From Teredinibacter turnerae T7901 (lineage in GTDB: Bacteria > Pseudomonadota > Gammaproteobacteria > Pseudomonadales > Cellvibrionaceae), in contig NC_012997.1 in NCBI RefSeq assembly GCF_000023025.1, forward strand, positions 3,965,125 through 4,029,124: a DNA stretch of 64,000 bases, read 5' to 3'. A program made the position numbers and the translations under genes. Under the pieces are notes generated by a model. That model was not told the DNA's origin, ran no database searches, and saw nothing but the letters and a program-made list of their open reading frames with translations. Below are positions 54,887 to 62,873 of this stretch, piece by piece; position 1 is the first letter of the stretch, and each line of letters opens with the position of its first letter.

Positions 54887-56845
54887 TTATTCGTTTGCCA
54901 GAGCAACAACCGGGTCGAGCCGGGCGGCCTTCCGGGCGGGTGCAAAACCAAAAATTAAACCGGTCGCCGCAGCACAGCCAAATGCGGCAAGCATCGGTGC
55001 AGCGGTAAATACAATTTTGCTGCCGCTCAACTCCAGTAATTTACCAGCGCCGACCCCGAGCAATAGTCCCACCGCGCCTCCCACGCAGGAGACCACCACC
55101 GCTTCGGCAAGAAATTGCTGCAGAATGTCCGTTTGGCGCGCACCGGTGGCCATGCGAATACCAATTTCCCGGGTTCGCTCAGTCACCGACACCAGCATAA
55201 TATTCATCACCCCGATGCCGCCGACCAGCAAACTGATAGCGGCAACCGAGCCCAACAGCATGGTAAAGGTTTCCTGGGATTCCGACGCGGTCTCCAACAG
55301 CTCAGCGCTGTTAAAGATGCGGAAATTGGTTTCGCCGGTTTGTTGCTGAATATAAGCGGTGAGTTGTTGTTCGGTTTCGTCTATCTGCGCCGCATCTGCA
55401 ACCGCGACGGTGATGGAGCGCAGATAATTTTGCCCGAATAAACGCAAGCCACCGGTTTTTAGCGGTACAAAAATCACGTCGTCCTGGTCGCGCCCGCCGA
55501 ATCCCGACGAGCCCTTGCCCGTCATCAAACCAATTATCTGGAACGGAATATTATTAATCAGCACATAGCGCCCGACCGGGTTGCCGCCATCCGGGAATAA
55601 ATTGCTGTACACGGTTTTACCCAGCACCGCGACAGGCGCATAATCTTCACTGTCCTGGTCGGTAAAAAATACCCCTTGCGCCAATGGCCAGTTTCGGGTT
55701 GTAGGCAGGTTCGCCGCCGTCGCCGTTATATTGGTTTGATAATCCTGATCGGTAAAACGTACCGTGGCGCTGCCTTGAATTTCCGGCAGCACAGCGGCGA
55801 TATTATCGAGATCGCGCCCCAGCGCGTCTGCCAGATCAAACGTGAGTGCCGTTGATGCACCGCCGCGCATGCCCGGGCGCCGCCACGATGGAAACACGGT
55901 GAGCATGTTGGTGCCCATGGCACTAATCCGGTCGATCACATCCTGCTTTGCGCCCTCGCCAATGGCGAGCATGGCGACCACCGATGAAACGCCAATCACA
56001 ATACCCAACAAGGTAAGCACCGTGCGGAAAATATTGCTGCGCAGTGAACGCATTGCCATACGCAAGGCTTCGAGTCGCCCCAACCAGGAGGTTTTCTGGT
56101 TCGCGTGCGCGAGGTCTGGCAAACTCGCATCGCCCACAGACTCAGTATCAGCTTTGCGGTTATCCGCAATCACCTGGCCGTCGCGCAGCTCGATAATGCG
56201 GTCCGCATGATTCGCCACTTCCATATCATGGGTAATCAGAATGACGGTGTGGCCGTTTTGCGCCAGCTCAGCCAACAGCGCCATCACTTCGCGACTGGAT
56301 TGCGAATCCAGCGCGCCCGTGGGTTCATCAGCGAGAATAAGCTGGCCGCCGTTCATCAGTGCGCGCGCAATCGACACCCGCTGCTGCTGGCCACCAGACA
56401 ACTGGTTGGGGTAGTGATCAAGGCGTTCGGCGAGGCCGAGCGAGTTGAGCAGCTCCACCGCGCGAGCGCGACGCTGTTCCTGTGGGACACCGGAATAAAT
56501 TGCCGGAATTTCGACGTTTTCCTCAGCCGTGCAACCGGCTAACAGGTTATAGCTCTGGAATACAAAACCGAATGCCTCGCGGCGCAGCCAGGCCAGGCCG
56601 TCCGCGTCAAAGGTTTCGATATTTTTCCCGGCGAACAGATATTCCCCCGCCGAAGGGCGATCGAGGCAACCCAGAATATTCATCAGGGTCGACTTACCAC
56701 TGCCACTCTGACCTACAATGGCAACGAATTCACCCGCGTAAATATCCAGGCTGAGCCCGCGCAAGGCTTTAACCTGAACCCCGCCCGGGGTTCCAAAACT
56801 GCGCTCGATATTGCGCAGTGAAATAAGGGGTGTTGACTCACTCAA
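54887..56845 (-). CDS. macB: MacB-type ABC exporter, ATPase-permease
   Basis: MacB is an inner-membrane mechanotransmission ABC transporter that drives export through MacA and an outer-membrane channel (macrolides, lipopeptides, heat-stable toxins in known cases). The 652 residues have an N-terminal ATPase (Walker [10 protein letters not shown], signature LSGGQQQR, Walker [14 protein letters not shown]) and an FtsX-like permease with four helices (about 270-300, 527-550, 580-605, 615-640). A periplasmic core domain lies between the first and second helices. The start appears to be TTG at 56845 overlapping the macA stop (TTGA). The substrate is unknown. Confidence 0.95.
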   Translation of the reverse strand: MSESTPLISLRNIERSFGTPGGVQVKALRGLSLDIYAGEFVAIVGQSGSGKSTLMNILGCLDRPSAGEYLFAGKNIETFDADGLAWLRREAFGFVFQSYNLLAGCTAEENVEIPAIYSGVPQEQRRARAVELLNSLGLAERLDHYPNQLSGGQQQRVSIARALMNGGQLILADEPTGALDSQSSREVMALLAELAQNGHTVILITHDMEVANHADRIIELRDGQVIADNRKADTESVGDASLPDLAHANQKTSWLGRLEALRMAMRSLRSNIFRTVLTLLGIVIGVSSVVAMLAIGEGAKQDVIDRISAMGTNMLTVFPSWRRPGMRGGASTALTFDLADALGRDLDNIAAVLPEIQGSATVRFTDQDYQTNITATAANLPTTRNWPLAQGVFFTDQDSEDYAPVAVLGKTVYSNLFPDGGNPVGRYVLINNIPFQIIGLMTGKGSSGFGGRDQDDVIFVPLKTGGLRLFGQNYLRSITVAVADAAQIDETEQQLTAYIQQQTGETNFRIFNSAELLETASESQETFTMLLGSVAAISLLVGGIGVMNIMLVSVTERTREIGIRMATGARQTDILQQFLAEAVVVSCVGGAVGLLLGVGAGKLLELSGSKIVFTAAPMLAAFGCAAATGLIFGFAPARKAARLDPVVALANE

Positions 56846-58155
56846 CGGAAACCTCGCATGCCCATCGGCCGTCCGTCGCGCGCGCCTGCGGCACCGCGCA
56901 TGGGGTCAACAATACCTGACACCACTTGCTCCCCCGCCTGCAGGCCGGAAACCACTTCCGCCTGTACACGGCTGCTGACACCGATAACAACTGTGCGCTC
57001 CTGCTTGTTGCCTTTGTCGTCGATAACCGTGACCTCCGCTTGCCGCTTGGCACCGCTGGCCATTGCGCGACGCGATTTATAGCCGCCATTGCCGCCATAA
57101 CCGGCGGGTTTTTGCGGCGTCTCTGCCGCGGGCTCGGCAGCAGGTTGAGATCGGGCAGGATCATCCAGCGGGCGAATATGACTCAACGCGGCCATCGGTA
57201 CAGTCAGCACGTCGCGCGCAGACGATGTAACAAAAAACACCTGGGCAGTCATACCGCTTAGCAAGGTGCCGTCTTTATTTTCCACATCAAACAACGCGGT
57301 ATAGAGCACCACGTTGTTGGTCACTTCCGGGGTGGGCAATATCTGGCGCAACTTGCCGTACCAGCGACGGTGGCCGTTGCCCAAGGTCGTAAAATACACG
57401 GCCATGCCCGGCTTCAACTTGCCCACATCAGCTTCAGACACATCGGTTTCCACCGTCATGTTGGTTAAGTCTGCAATCGTCATCACCAAGGGCGCAGACT
57501 GCGCTGCGTTTAGCGTCTGGCCTTCCTTCACGTTAATCGACACCACAGTACCCGCCATGGGCGCGACTATCTTGCTGTAGCCCAGTTCGGCTTCGTCACT
57601 GGCAAGCCCCGCGCGGCTCTGTGCGATTTGCGCCTGCAACTGCGCCATGCTGGATTGCGCGTTCATCAGCGCGTTAATCGCCGTATCCACTTCCTGCTGG
57701 CTGGTAGCGCGATCGACCAGCATATTTTTCTGCCGCTTTACGTTCGCCTCGGCAAGTTCGAGCGCCGCTTTGCGCCCACTGAGCAGCGCTTCCTGCGCCT
57801 GCAAGCTGGCCCGACTGGCCTCCACCCGCTGCATCTGCACCGAGGCATCAATACTGGCCAGCAATTGACCTTCGCTCACCACCTCGCCCACGTCCACCGC
57901 CAGCGATTCCAGCTGACCCGACACCTGCGCGCCCACATCCACACTGCGCCCCGGCGCCAGACTGCCGGCGGCAGCAACGGTATTTTCAATGTTGCCTTTT
58001 TCGACTTTGGTAATGAGCGGTTTGGCTGCGGGTGATGCGTCCTGACGAAAATGCCACCACGCGAACACGGCAAGGAGCAGCACACCGGCAGCAAGCCAGT
58101 AACGGGCTCGCCAAAGGAACCGTCGGGAAAAACTTGGGGATTGCGGGTTGGGCAT
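56842..58155 (-). CDS. macA: MacA-type periplasmic adaptor protein
   Basis: This membrane-fusion protein links MacB to the outer-membrane channel. The 437 residues have a single membrane anchor at about 13-31 followed by a barrel-sandwich (AAGSLAPGRSVDVGAQVSGQ) and a long alpha-hairpin (about 110-175: SLQAQEALLSGRKAALELAE). The second half of the lipoyl-like domain is SKIVAPMAGTVVSINVKEG. A beta-barrel and membrane-proximal domain follow, with a low-complexity Gly/Pro/Ala insert (about 340-370) unlike typical MacA. It is the first gene of macA-macB-outer-membrane factor. Confidence 0.93.
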   Translation of the reverse strand: MPNPQSPSFSRRFLWRARYWLAAGVLLLAVFAWWHFRQDASPAAKPLITKVEKGNIENTVAAAGSLAPGRSVDVGAQVSGQLESLAVDVGEVVSEGQLLASIDASVQMQRVEASRASLQAQEALLSGRKAALELAEANVKRQKNMLVDRATSQQEVDTAINALMNAQSSMAQLQAQIAQSRAGLASDEAELGYSKIVAPMAGTVVSINVKEGQTLNAAQSAPLVMTIADLTNMTVETDVSEADVGKLKPGMAVYFTTLGNGHRRWYGKLRQILPTPEVTNNVVLYTALFDVENKDGTLLSGMTAQVFFVTSSARDVLTVPMAALSHIRPLDDPARSQPAAEPAAETPQKPAGYGGNGGYKSRRAMASGAKRQAEVTVIDDKGNKQERTVVIGVSSRVQAEVVSGLQAGEQVVSGIVDPMRGAAGARDGRPMGMRGFR

Positions 58156-58372
58156 ACCGATCTCACTTATTAATATTTACGGGCGCGTGGTGTTATTCGC
58201 TACGAGCCGAGTTTTCGGTCGCAATCGAACAGAAAACGGGCATCCTGGTCGATTGCGTGTGGCGCCTATAGTAACGTATACAAGGTGGGCTAAGATTTAA
58301 AACAGCGTTGTAAACCGGCGTCAACGGGGTAAAGTTAGGTAAAGTTATTGCGGGCTGGCGCAGCTGGTTCAC

Positions 58373-59032
58373 TTATTTTAGGTAGAAGTCATCGTCGTAG
58401 GTTTTGAGCAAATGCGGTGTCATTACGGCAAATGCACTGGTCATCATTCCATTCAAAAAGCCTTCAGGAAATACAAACAAAAACAGTAAATAAATGTTGT
58501 CGCTATACAGCGGTAAATAGAATGGCTGAAACACCCAAAAAAAAGCCAGCGAGCTTAATGCAATGACTACCGGTGTGAGCAGCCCACCAACAAACCCCAC
58601 CCCTAAGGTGTAAAGAAAAAGGTTTTGAATGCGTGTACGCGATACCCAGTACAACAGACAGGTAGTAACCGCCGCCGGTAGTAGAACGCTTACCAACCAG
58701 GTAAACGGCAGCGTTTGAAATGTGCCCACGCCGCACAGCCATGAGACGAACAACGCAGCAGCACCGGCAATTGCCGCGAGCCGAAATCCAAACATTAAGG
58801 TTAAGATGGTCACCAGCATAGGGTGCAATCGAAAAATACCCAATACCGAGACCCCCATAAACGCCCAACTTAGACCTAGCCCGATTATTGCGCCGTACCA
58901 CAGATGCTGCCTCTCACTCACGGCCATCAGCTTACGCCAGCGTGCCGAGTAAACAGCCCATACGAACACCGGTGTTGTGAGAATCACACTGAAATAAAAA
59001 AGTGCGTTGGGGAGATCCACTAATAAATTCAT
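58373..59032 (-). CDS. CbiM-like integral membrane protein
   Basis: A 219-residue protein with about seven hydrophobic helices. It resembles the membrane proteins annotated as energy-coupling-factor permease (CbiM-like) in pseudomonads: HPMLVTILTLMFGFRLAAIAGA, a central VSVLLPAAVTTCLLYWV helix and the end FPEGFLNGMMTSAFAV. It lacks the N-terminal metal-binding MHIPDGFLS start of true cobalt transporters. The substrate is therefore open. It is transcribed alone, 217 bases upstream of macA; the neighbourhood with cobalamin genes 5 kb away makes cobalt tempting but unproven. Confidence 0.7.
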   Translation of the reverse strand: MNLLVDLPNALFYFSVILTTPVFVWAVYSARWRKLMAVSERQHLWYGAIIGLGLSWAFMGVSVLGIFRLHPMLVTILTLMFGFRLAAIAGAAALFVSWLCGVGTFQTLPFTWLVSVLLPAAVTTCLLYWVSRTRIQNLFLYTLGVGFVGGLLTPVVIALSSLAFFWVFQPFYLPLYSDNIYLLFLFVFPEGFLNGMMTSAFAVMTPHLLKTYDDDFYLK

Positions 59033-59309
59033 AACCCGCCTAATTAGCGCCTTCTAATATTTTCGAAATATTTTAGCATTCGGTAACAATTCATCACCGT
59101 TTAAAGATCCCGATACTGCCCCGATAAAACCTGTTCGCTCGCAATTACATAGTTTTACACCTTGGTAAAATCTGGTTCGGCAGCTGATTGAAATATTCAA
59201 TACAACATTGGCGAGATAATTGCGTTATGATTATCCCCCTTTGCAACCTGTATGAATTTCCATCTCCAATATTGATGGCGGATGGGCGCTTAAACACTTG
59301 GAGGTTAAA

Positions 59310-60638
59310 TTGGCAGCAGTTTTATTGGTGGACGACGACAAGGGGTTTTGCTCAGTTACAACCGAACTCCTTGGTTTATTGGGTCATGAAGTAAAAACGG
59401 CTGATAGCGTCGCTAGTGCCACGGAACTACTTAAAGAAAGTCAATTCGACCGTATTTTGCTGGATTTGATGCTGCCGGACGGCAGTGGTTTCAATGTGCT
59501 AGATACGCTCGCCAAAGAAGGCTTAGCCCATACCCAGGTCACCGTCATAACGGGCCACCCTGCGGTGAAAAATCTGGTGAAATCCCTCTACGGGCCGCGC
59601 GTCAACTATCTGATCAAGCCCATCACCCTCGAACAACTCAAGTCGCTGTTCGACGACAGTGTCGTTGAGCAAACCACCTCTCGCGACGGTATTGAGAAGC
59701 ACCTTGGTTTCCTTGTAGGCGAATCCAAAGTGATGAAAGACCTGTACGAGATGATTGTGCGCGTCGCCAACACTCCAGCCAACGTGATGATTATGGGCGA
59801 AAGCGGTGTTGGTAAAGAAGTGGTGGCCAACGCAATCCACCATGTAAGCAAATGCACCGGCAATTTCGTAGCAGCCAACTGCGGCGCATTTTCGCGGGAA
59901 CTCATTGGCAGCGAACTCTTCGGCCACGAAAAAGGCTCGTTCACCGGCGCCGTTGCCCGCAAGCCCGGGGTATTTGAGCAGGCCGAAAACGGCACTTTGT
60001 TCCTGGATGAAGTCACCGAAATGCCAGTTGATTTACAACCTAACCTACTGCGTGTGCTCGAAACACAAACGGTAGTGCGGCTGGGCGCCACCAAATCCAT
60101 TCCGATCAATTGTCGTGTGGTTTCAGCCACCAACCGCACCGAAGAACAACTCGCCGAAGGCAACTGTATGCGCGAGGATTTGTACTACCGGCTGGCAGTG
60201 TTTCCCCTGCGAATTCCTTCGCTACGGGAACGCAAAGAAGACGTGCCTGTACTGGCTCGGTACTTTATCTCAGAAATGAACGACAGCTACGGCACCGGCT
60301 TTGCATTGAGCGAAGAACTGATGGAGCAACTTATGGCTTACGACTGGCCAGGCAATGTCCGAGAGCTGCGGCACACCATCCACCGGGCCTTTATCATGAG
60401 CGACCCCGCGGGTGAATTTCTGCAATTACCCAAGCACTTGGGCTCCCCTTTCAGCAAAACGCAAAAAAATAGTGAACCAAGTTTACGCTCCGGACGTACC
60501 ATCGAAGAAGTCGAAAGAGAATTAATTGAAGTAACCCTCGCAGACTTGGATGGAGACAAGAAGCAGGCGGCGCAAGTGCTGGGGATAAGCCTCAAAACAC
60601 TATACAACCGCCTAAACGAATACGAGTCGTCAGAATAG
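59310..60638 (+). CDS. sigma-54-dependent response regulator, NtrC family
   Basis: A transcriptional activator of RpoN promoters. From the TTG at 59310, five bases after GGAGG, it has 442 residues; a TTG 12 bases upstream would overlap that ribosome site. An N-terminal receiver has VDDD and the phospho-acceptor D52 (LLDLMLPDG). The AAA+ domain has Walker A GESGVGKE, the sigma-54 loop GSFTGA (a usual variant of GAFTGA) and Walker B GTLFLDEV. A C-terminal Fis-type helix-turn-helix ends with GDKKQAAQVLGISLKTLYNRL. It opens a signalling cluster, with a 69-residue H-box protein 10 bases downstream. Confidence 0.94.
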   Translation: MAAVLLVDDDKGFCSVTTELLGLLGHEVKTADSVASATELLKESQFDRILLDLMLPDGSGFNVLDTLAKEGLAHTQVTVITGHPAVKNLVKSLYGPRVNYLIKPITLEQLKSLFDDSVVEQTTSRDGIEKHLGFLVGESKVMKDLYEMIVRVANTPANVMIMGESGVGKEVVANAIHHVSKCTGNFVAANCGAFSRELIGSELFGHEKGSFTGAVARKPGVFEQAENGTLFLDEVTEMPVDLQPNLLRVLETQTVVRLGATKSIPINCRVVSATNRTEEQLAEGNCMREDLYYRLAVFPLRIPSLRERKEDVPVLARYFISEMNDSYGTGFALSEELMEQLMAYDWPGNVRELRHTIHRAFIMSDPAGEFLQLPKHLGSPFSKTQKNSEPSLRSGRTIEEVERELIEVTLADLDGDKKQAAQVLGISLKTLYNRLNEYESSE

Positions 60639-60648
60639 GAGAAATTTT

Positions 60649-60858
60649 TTGGCGGAGATAAATACACTCATTCACGAAGCGAGAAACCCACTCAACAACA
60701 TCTCTATGAATGCCGAGCTTGGCAAAATCATGGCAGCCAATGCCGAGGGAAATTCTGACAAGCTGATTGAAATTTTTACACGCATTATCGGTGAGTGCCA
60801 GACCTGTTCACAGGCACTTACCGACCTCAAAAACCAACTGGACAATCACAACGCCTAG
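60649..60858 (+). CDS. 69-residue stand-alone H-box (DHp-like) protein
   Basis: The start is a TTG at 60649 preceded by AGGAGAAA. The product has no membrane segment, and near its start carries HEARNPLNNISM, which matches the H-box of histidine kinase dimerisation domains (usual form HELRNPLNAI), with H9 as candidate phospho-acceptor. It is followed by a second helix (SDKLIEIFTRIIGECQTCSQ, then ALTDLKNQL), so two helices could form one DHp hairpin. There is no ATPase domain. Being 10 bases after the response regulator and 39 before a histidine kinase gene, it may be a phosphotransfer or modulating partner; that is inference. It could also be a kinase remnant. Confidence 0.7.
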   Translation: MAEINTLIHEARNPLNNISMNAELGKIMAANAEGNSDKLIEIFTRIIGECQTCSQALTDLKNQLDNHNA

Positions 60859-60897
60859 CGACTTTTCCCGCGCAAAGCCCCTTGGAAAAAAAAGACA

Positions 60898-62379
60898 ATG
60901 CCCTTTTCCAAACCAAGCAAAACCAACCGTGTTTGGCTGATTGCTGGCTTTTTTATGCTCGTTTTCATTGCCACCAACACCGTAATTGCTTACAATTCGA
61001 TCAAGACATTGGCACAGACCCACCAGAGCATTGCCAACACACTCCATGTCATTACAGTCATTAAGGATTTGTACGCTCAGCTAGTCAGTGCGGAATCCAG
61101 TCAACGTGGCTACATTATCACCAGCGACAAGCAGTATCTCGAGCCTTATGCCAAGTCAACTGGCGAATTGGGCTCGATCCTAAACTCACTTGATCAGCTC
61201 ACCACCGAGATCCCCGAGCAAAAGAACAACTTCCGCGAACTTTCTGAACTCGCGAAGAAGAAAATCAGCAACATGCGGCTGGGGTTAACCCTCAAAGAAT
61301 CCAAGCGAGACGCCGAGCTGCAAGAACTTTTCTACTCAGACCGGGGCCATGATCTGATGGCAGCAATTAGCGTTCAGATCAAACACATGGAAGAAATCGA
61401 ATACAACCTGCTGGATGCGCGCAGCTTAGCCGCCAAGAAAGGGCGTACCAGCGCGTTTAGAACACTGCTTTTTTCAAATTCTTTCGGACTGATACTGATC
61501 CTTATTATTTATCTGTCCGTAAACAAACACATTCGCCAGCGCTTGCTTTATTCAGAATTGATTCACAAGGCAAACGAAGAGCTGGAACAGAAGGTAAAAG
61601 TGCGCACAGAGTCGTTGGAACATTACTCGGAAGAACTCCAGCGCAGTAATCGGGAGCTTCAAAACTTTGCATTCGTCGCATCGCATGACCTACAGGAACC
61701 GCTTCGTAAAATCCGCGCATTCGGTGCGCGCTTGAATACTACCTGCGCGGACCAACTTGACGATCGCGGCAAGGACTACATTAACCGGATGTTCGCAGCA
61801 TCCGAACGCATGTCCGTTCTTATCGACGATCTACTAACATTCTCACGTGTGTTCACCCAGCAAAATCCGTTTGAGAAAATCGACCTCGGCGAGTTGTTGA
61901 GCGTTGTGCTCGACGATATCTCCATGGCGATTGACGATTCAGATGCAGATATCAAAGTCGCCGCCTTGCCTGTGGTCGAGTGCGACTCGAGCCAAATGCG
62001 TCGCCTGTTCCAAAACCTGATTACCAACGCAATTAAATTCAGAAAACCTGACGCGCAACCGAGTGTTCAGATCGATTGCGACACATTTACTGAAGACGAT
62101 GAAGAATGGTGCCGGATCACCATCATCGATGATGGTATTGGCTTTGACCAGCAGTTCGCCGAAAAGATTTTTACGTTGTTTCAACGCCTGCATGCCCGTG
62201 ACGAATACTCCGGTACGGGCCTTGGGCTGGCAATATGCCGCCGTATTGTAGAGCGCCATGGAGGGGTCATCAAAGCCTTTGGCGAGTTGGGAAAAGGCTC
62301 CCGATTTGTCATTGAACTCCCACTAACCCAGAGCAACAGACCGATACAAGATTTTTTGCCTGAGGAGGCAAACCCATGA
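60898..62379 (+). CDS. CHASE3-domain sensor histidine kinase
   Basis: A 493-residue membrane sensor kinase. Helices at about 10-32 and 186-206 enclose a periplasmic CHASE3 domain (VSAESSQRGYIITSDKQYLEPY). A coiled coil follows (NEELEQKVKVRTESLEHYSE), then a HisKA domain with H263 in VASHDLQEPLRKI, and a HATPase_c domain with N-box NLITNAIKF, IIDDGIGFD and GTGLGLAICRRIVERHGG. The SHDLQEPLRK form is typical of bacteriophytochrome-like kinases that signal to small Rcp1-type receivers, and just such a receiver overlaps its stop by 4 bases. Confidence 0.95.
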   Translation: MPFSKPSKTNRVWLIAGFFMLVFIATNTVIAYNSIKTLAQTHQSIANTLHVITVIKDLYAQLVSAESSQRGYIITSDKQYLEPYAKSTGELGSILNSLDQLTTEIPEQKNNFRELSELAKKKISNMRLGLTLKESKRDAELQELFYSDRGHDLMAAISVQIKHMEEIEYNLLDARSLAAKKGRTSAFRTLLFSNSFGLILILIIYLSVNKHIRQRLLYSELIHKANEELEQKVKVRTESLEHYSEELQRSNRELQNFAFVASHDLQEPLRKIRAFGARLNTTCADQLDDRGKDYINRMFAASERMSVLIDDLLTFSRVFTQQNPFEKIDLGELLSVVLDDISMAIDDSDADIKVAALPVVECDSSQMRRLFQNLITNAIKFRKPDAQPSVQIDCDTFTEDDEEWCRITIIDDGIGFDQQFAEKIFTLFQRLHARDEYSGTGLGLAICRRIVERHGGVIKAFGELGKGSRFVIELPLTQSNRPIQDFLPEEANP

Positions 62380-62843
62380 AAACCGACGTTGAGATGCTGG
62401 AAAAAACCCCATTAAAGATCTTAATGGCAGATGACGATGATGACGACAAACTGCTCACCAAGGACGCCCTTGCCGAAAGTCGCGTACTGAATGAACTCTA
62501 CTTCGTTAGCAACGGTGTTGAACTACTTGATTACCTTAAGGGTACAGGGGAGTACGCGGACAGGGAGAAATACCCGTATCCAAGTATTGTTTTGCTCGAT
62601 TTAAATATGCCCAAAATGGATGGGCGTGAAGCTTTGGCATCAATTAAAGCGGATGAAAAATTACGCTCTATTCCCGTTGTCATTCTCACCACTTCCAAAG
62701 CGGAAGAGGATATGATCAAGGGGTATAACCTTGGTGCGGCCTCGTACATCACCAAACCTGTAACCTTCGACGCGCTGGTAGAGCTTATGACCACCGTCGG
62801 TAAATACTGGGTTGAGTTTGTGGAATTGCCGCAGCACCGTTAA
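62376..62843 (+). CDS. single-domain response regulator, Rcp1 type
   Basis: A 155-residue receiver with no output domain. It shows the acidic cluster ADDDDDD (18-24), phospho-acceptor D74 in LLDLNMPKMDG, the VVILTTSKAEED switch segment and the conserved Lys in YITKPVTFD. The insertion LKGTGEYADREKYPYP before the phospho-site is typical of Rcp1-like receivers. Its ATG overlaps the stop of the CHASE3 kinase, so the two should be made together and probably form a pair. Confidence 0.94.
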   Translation: MKTDVEMLEKTPLKILMADDDDDDKLLTKDALAESRVLNELYFVSNGVELLDYLKGTGEYADREKYPYPSIVLLDLNMPKMDGREALASIKADEKLRSIPVVILTTSKAEEDMIKGYNLGAASYITKPVTFDALVELMTTVGKYWVEFVELPQHR

Positions 62844-62873
62844 GCCTTATTTAACTGCTGGGGGTCTACCATA

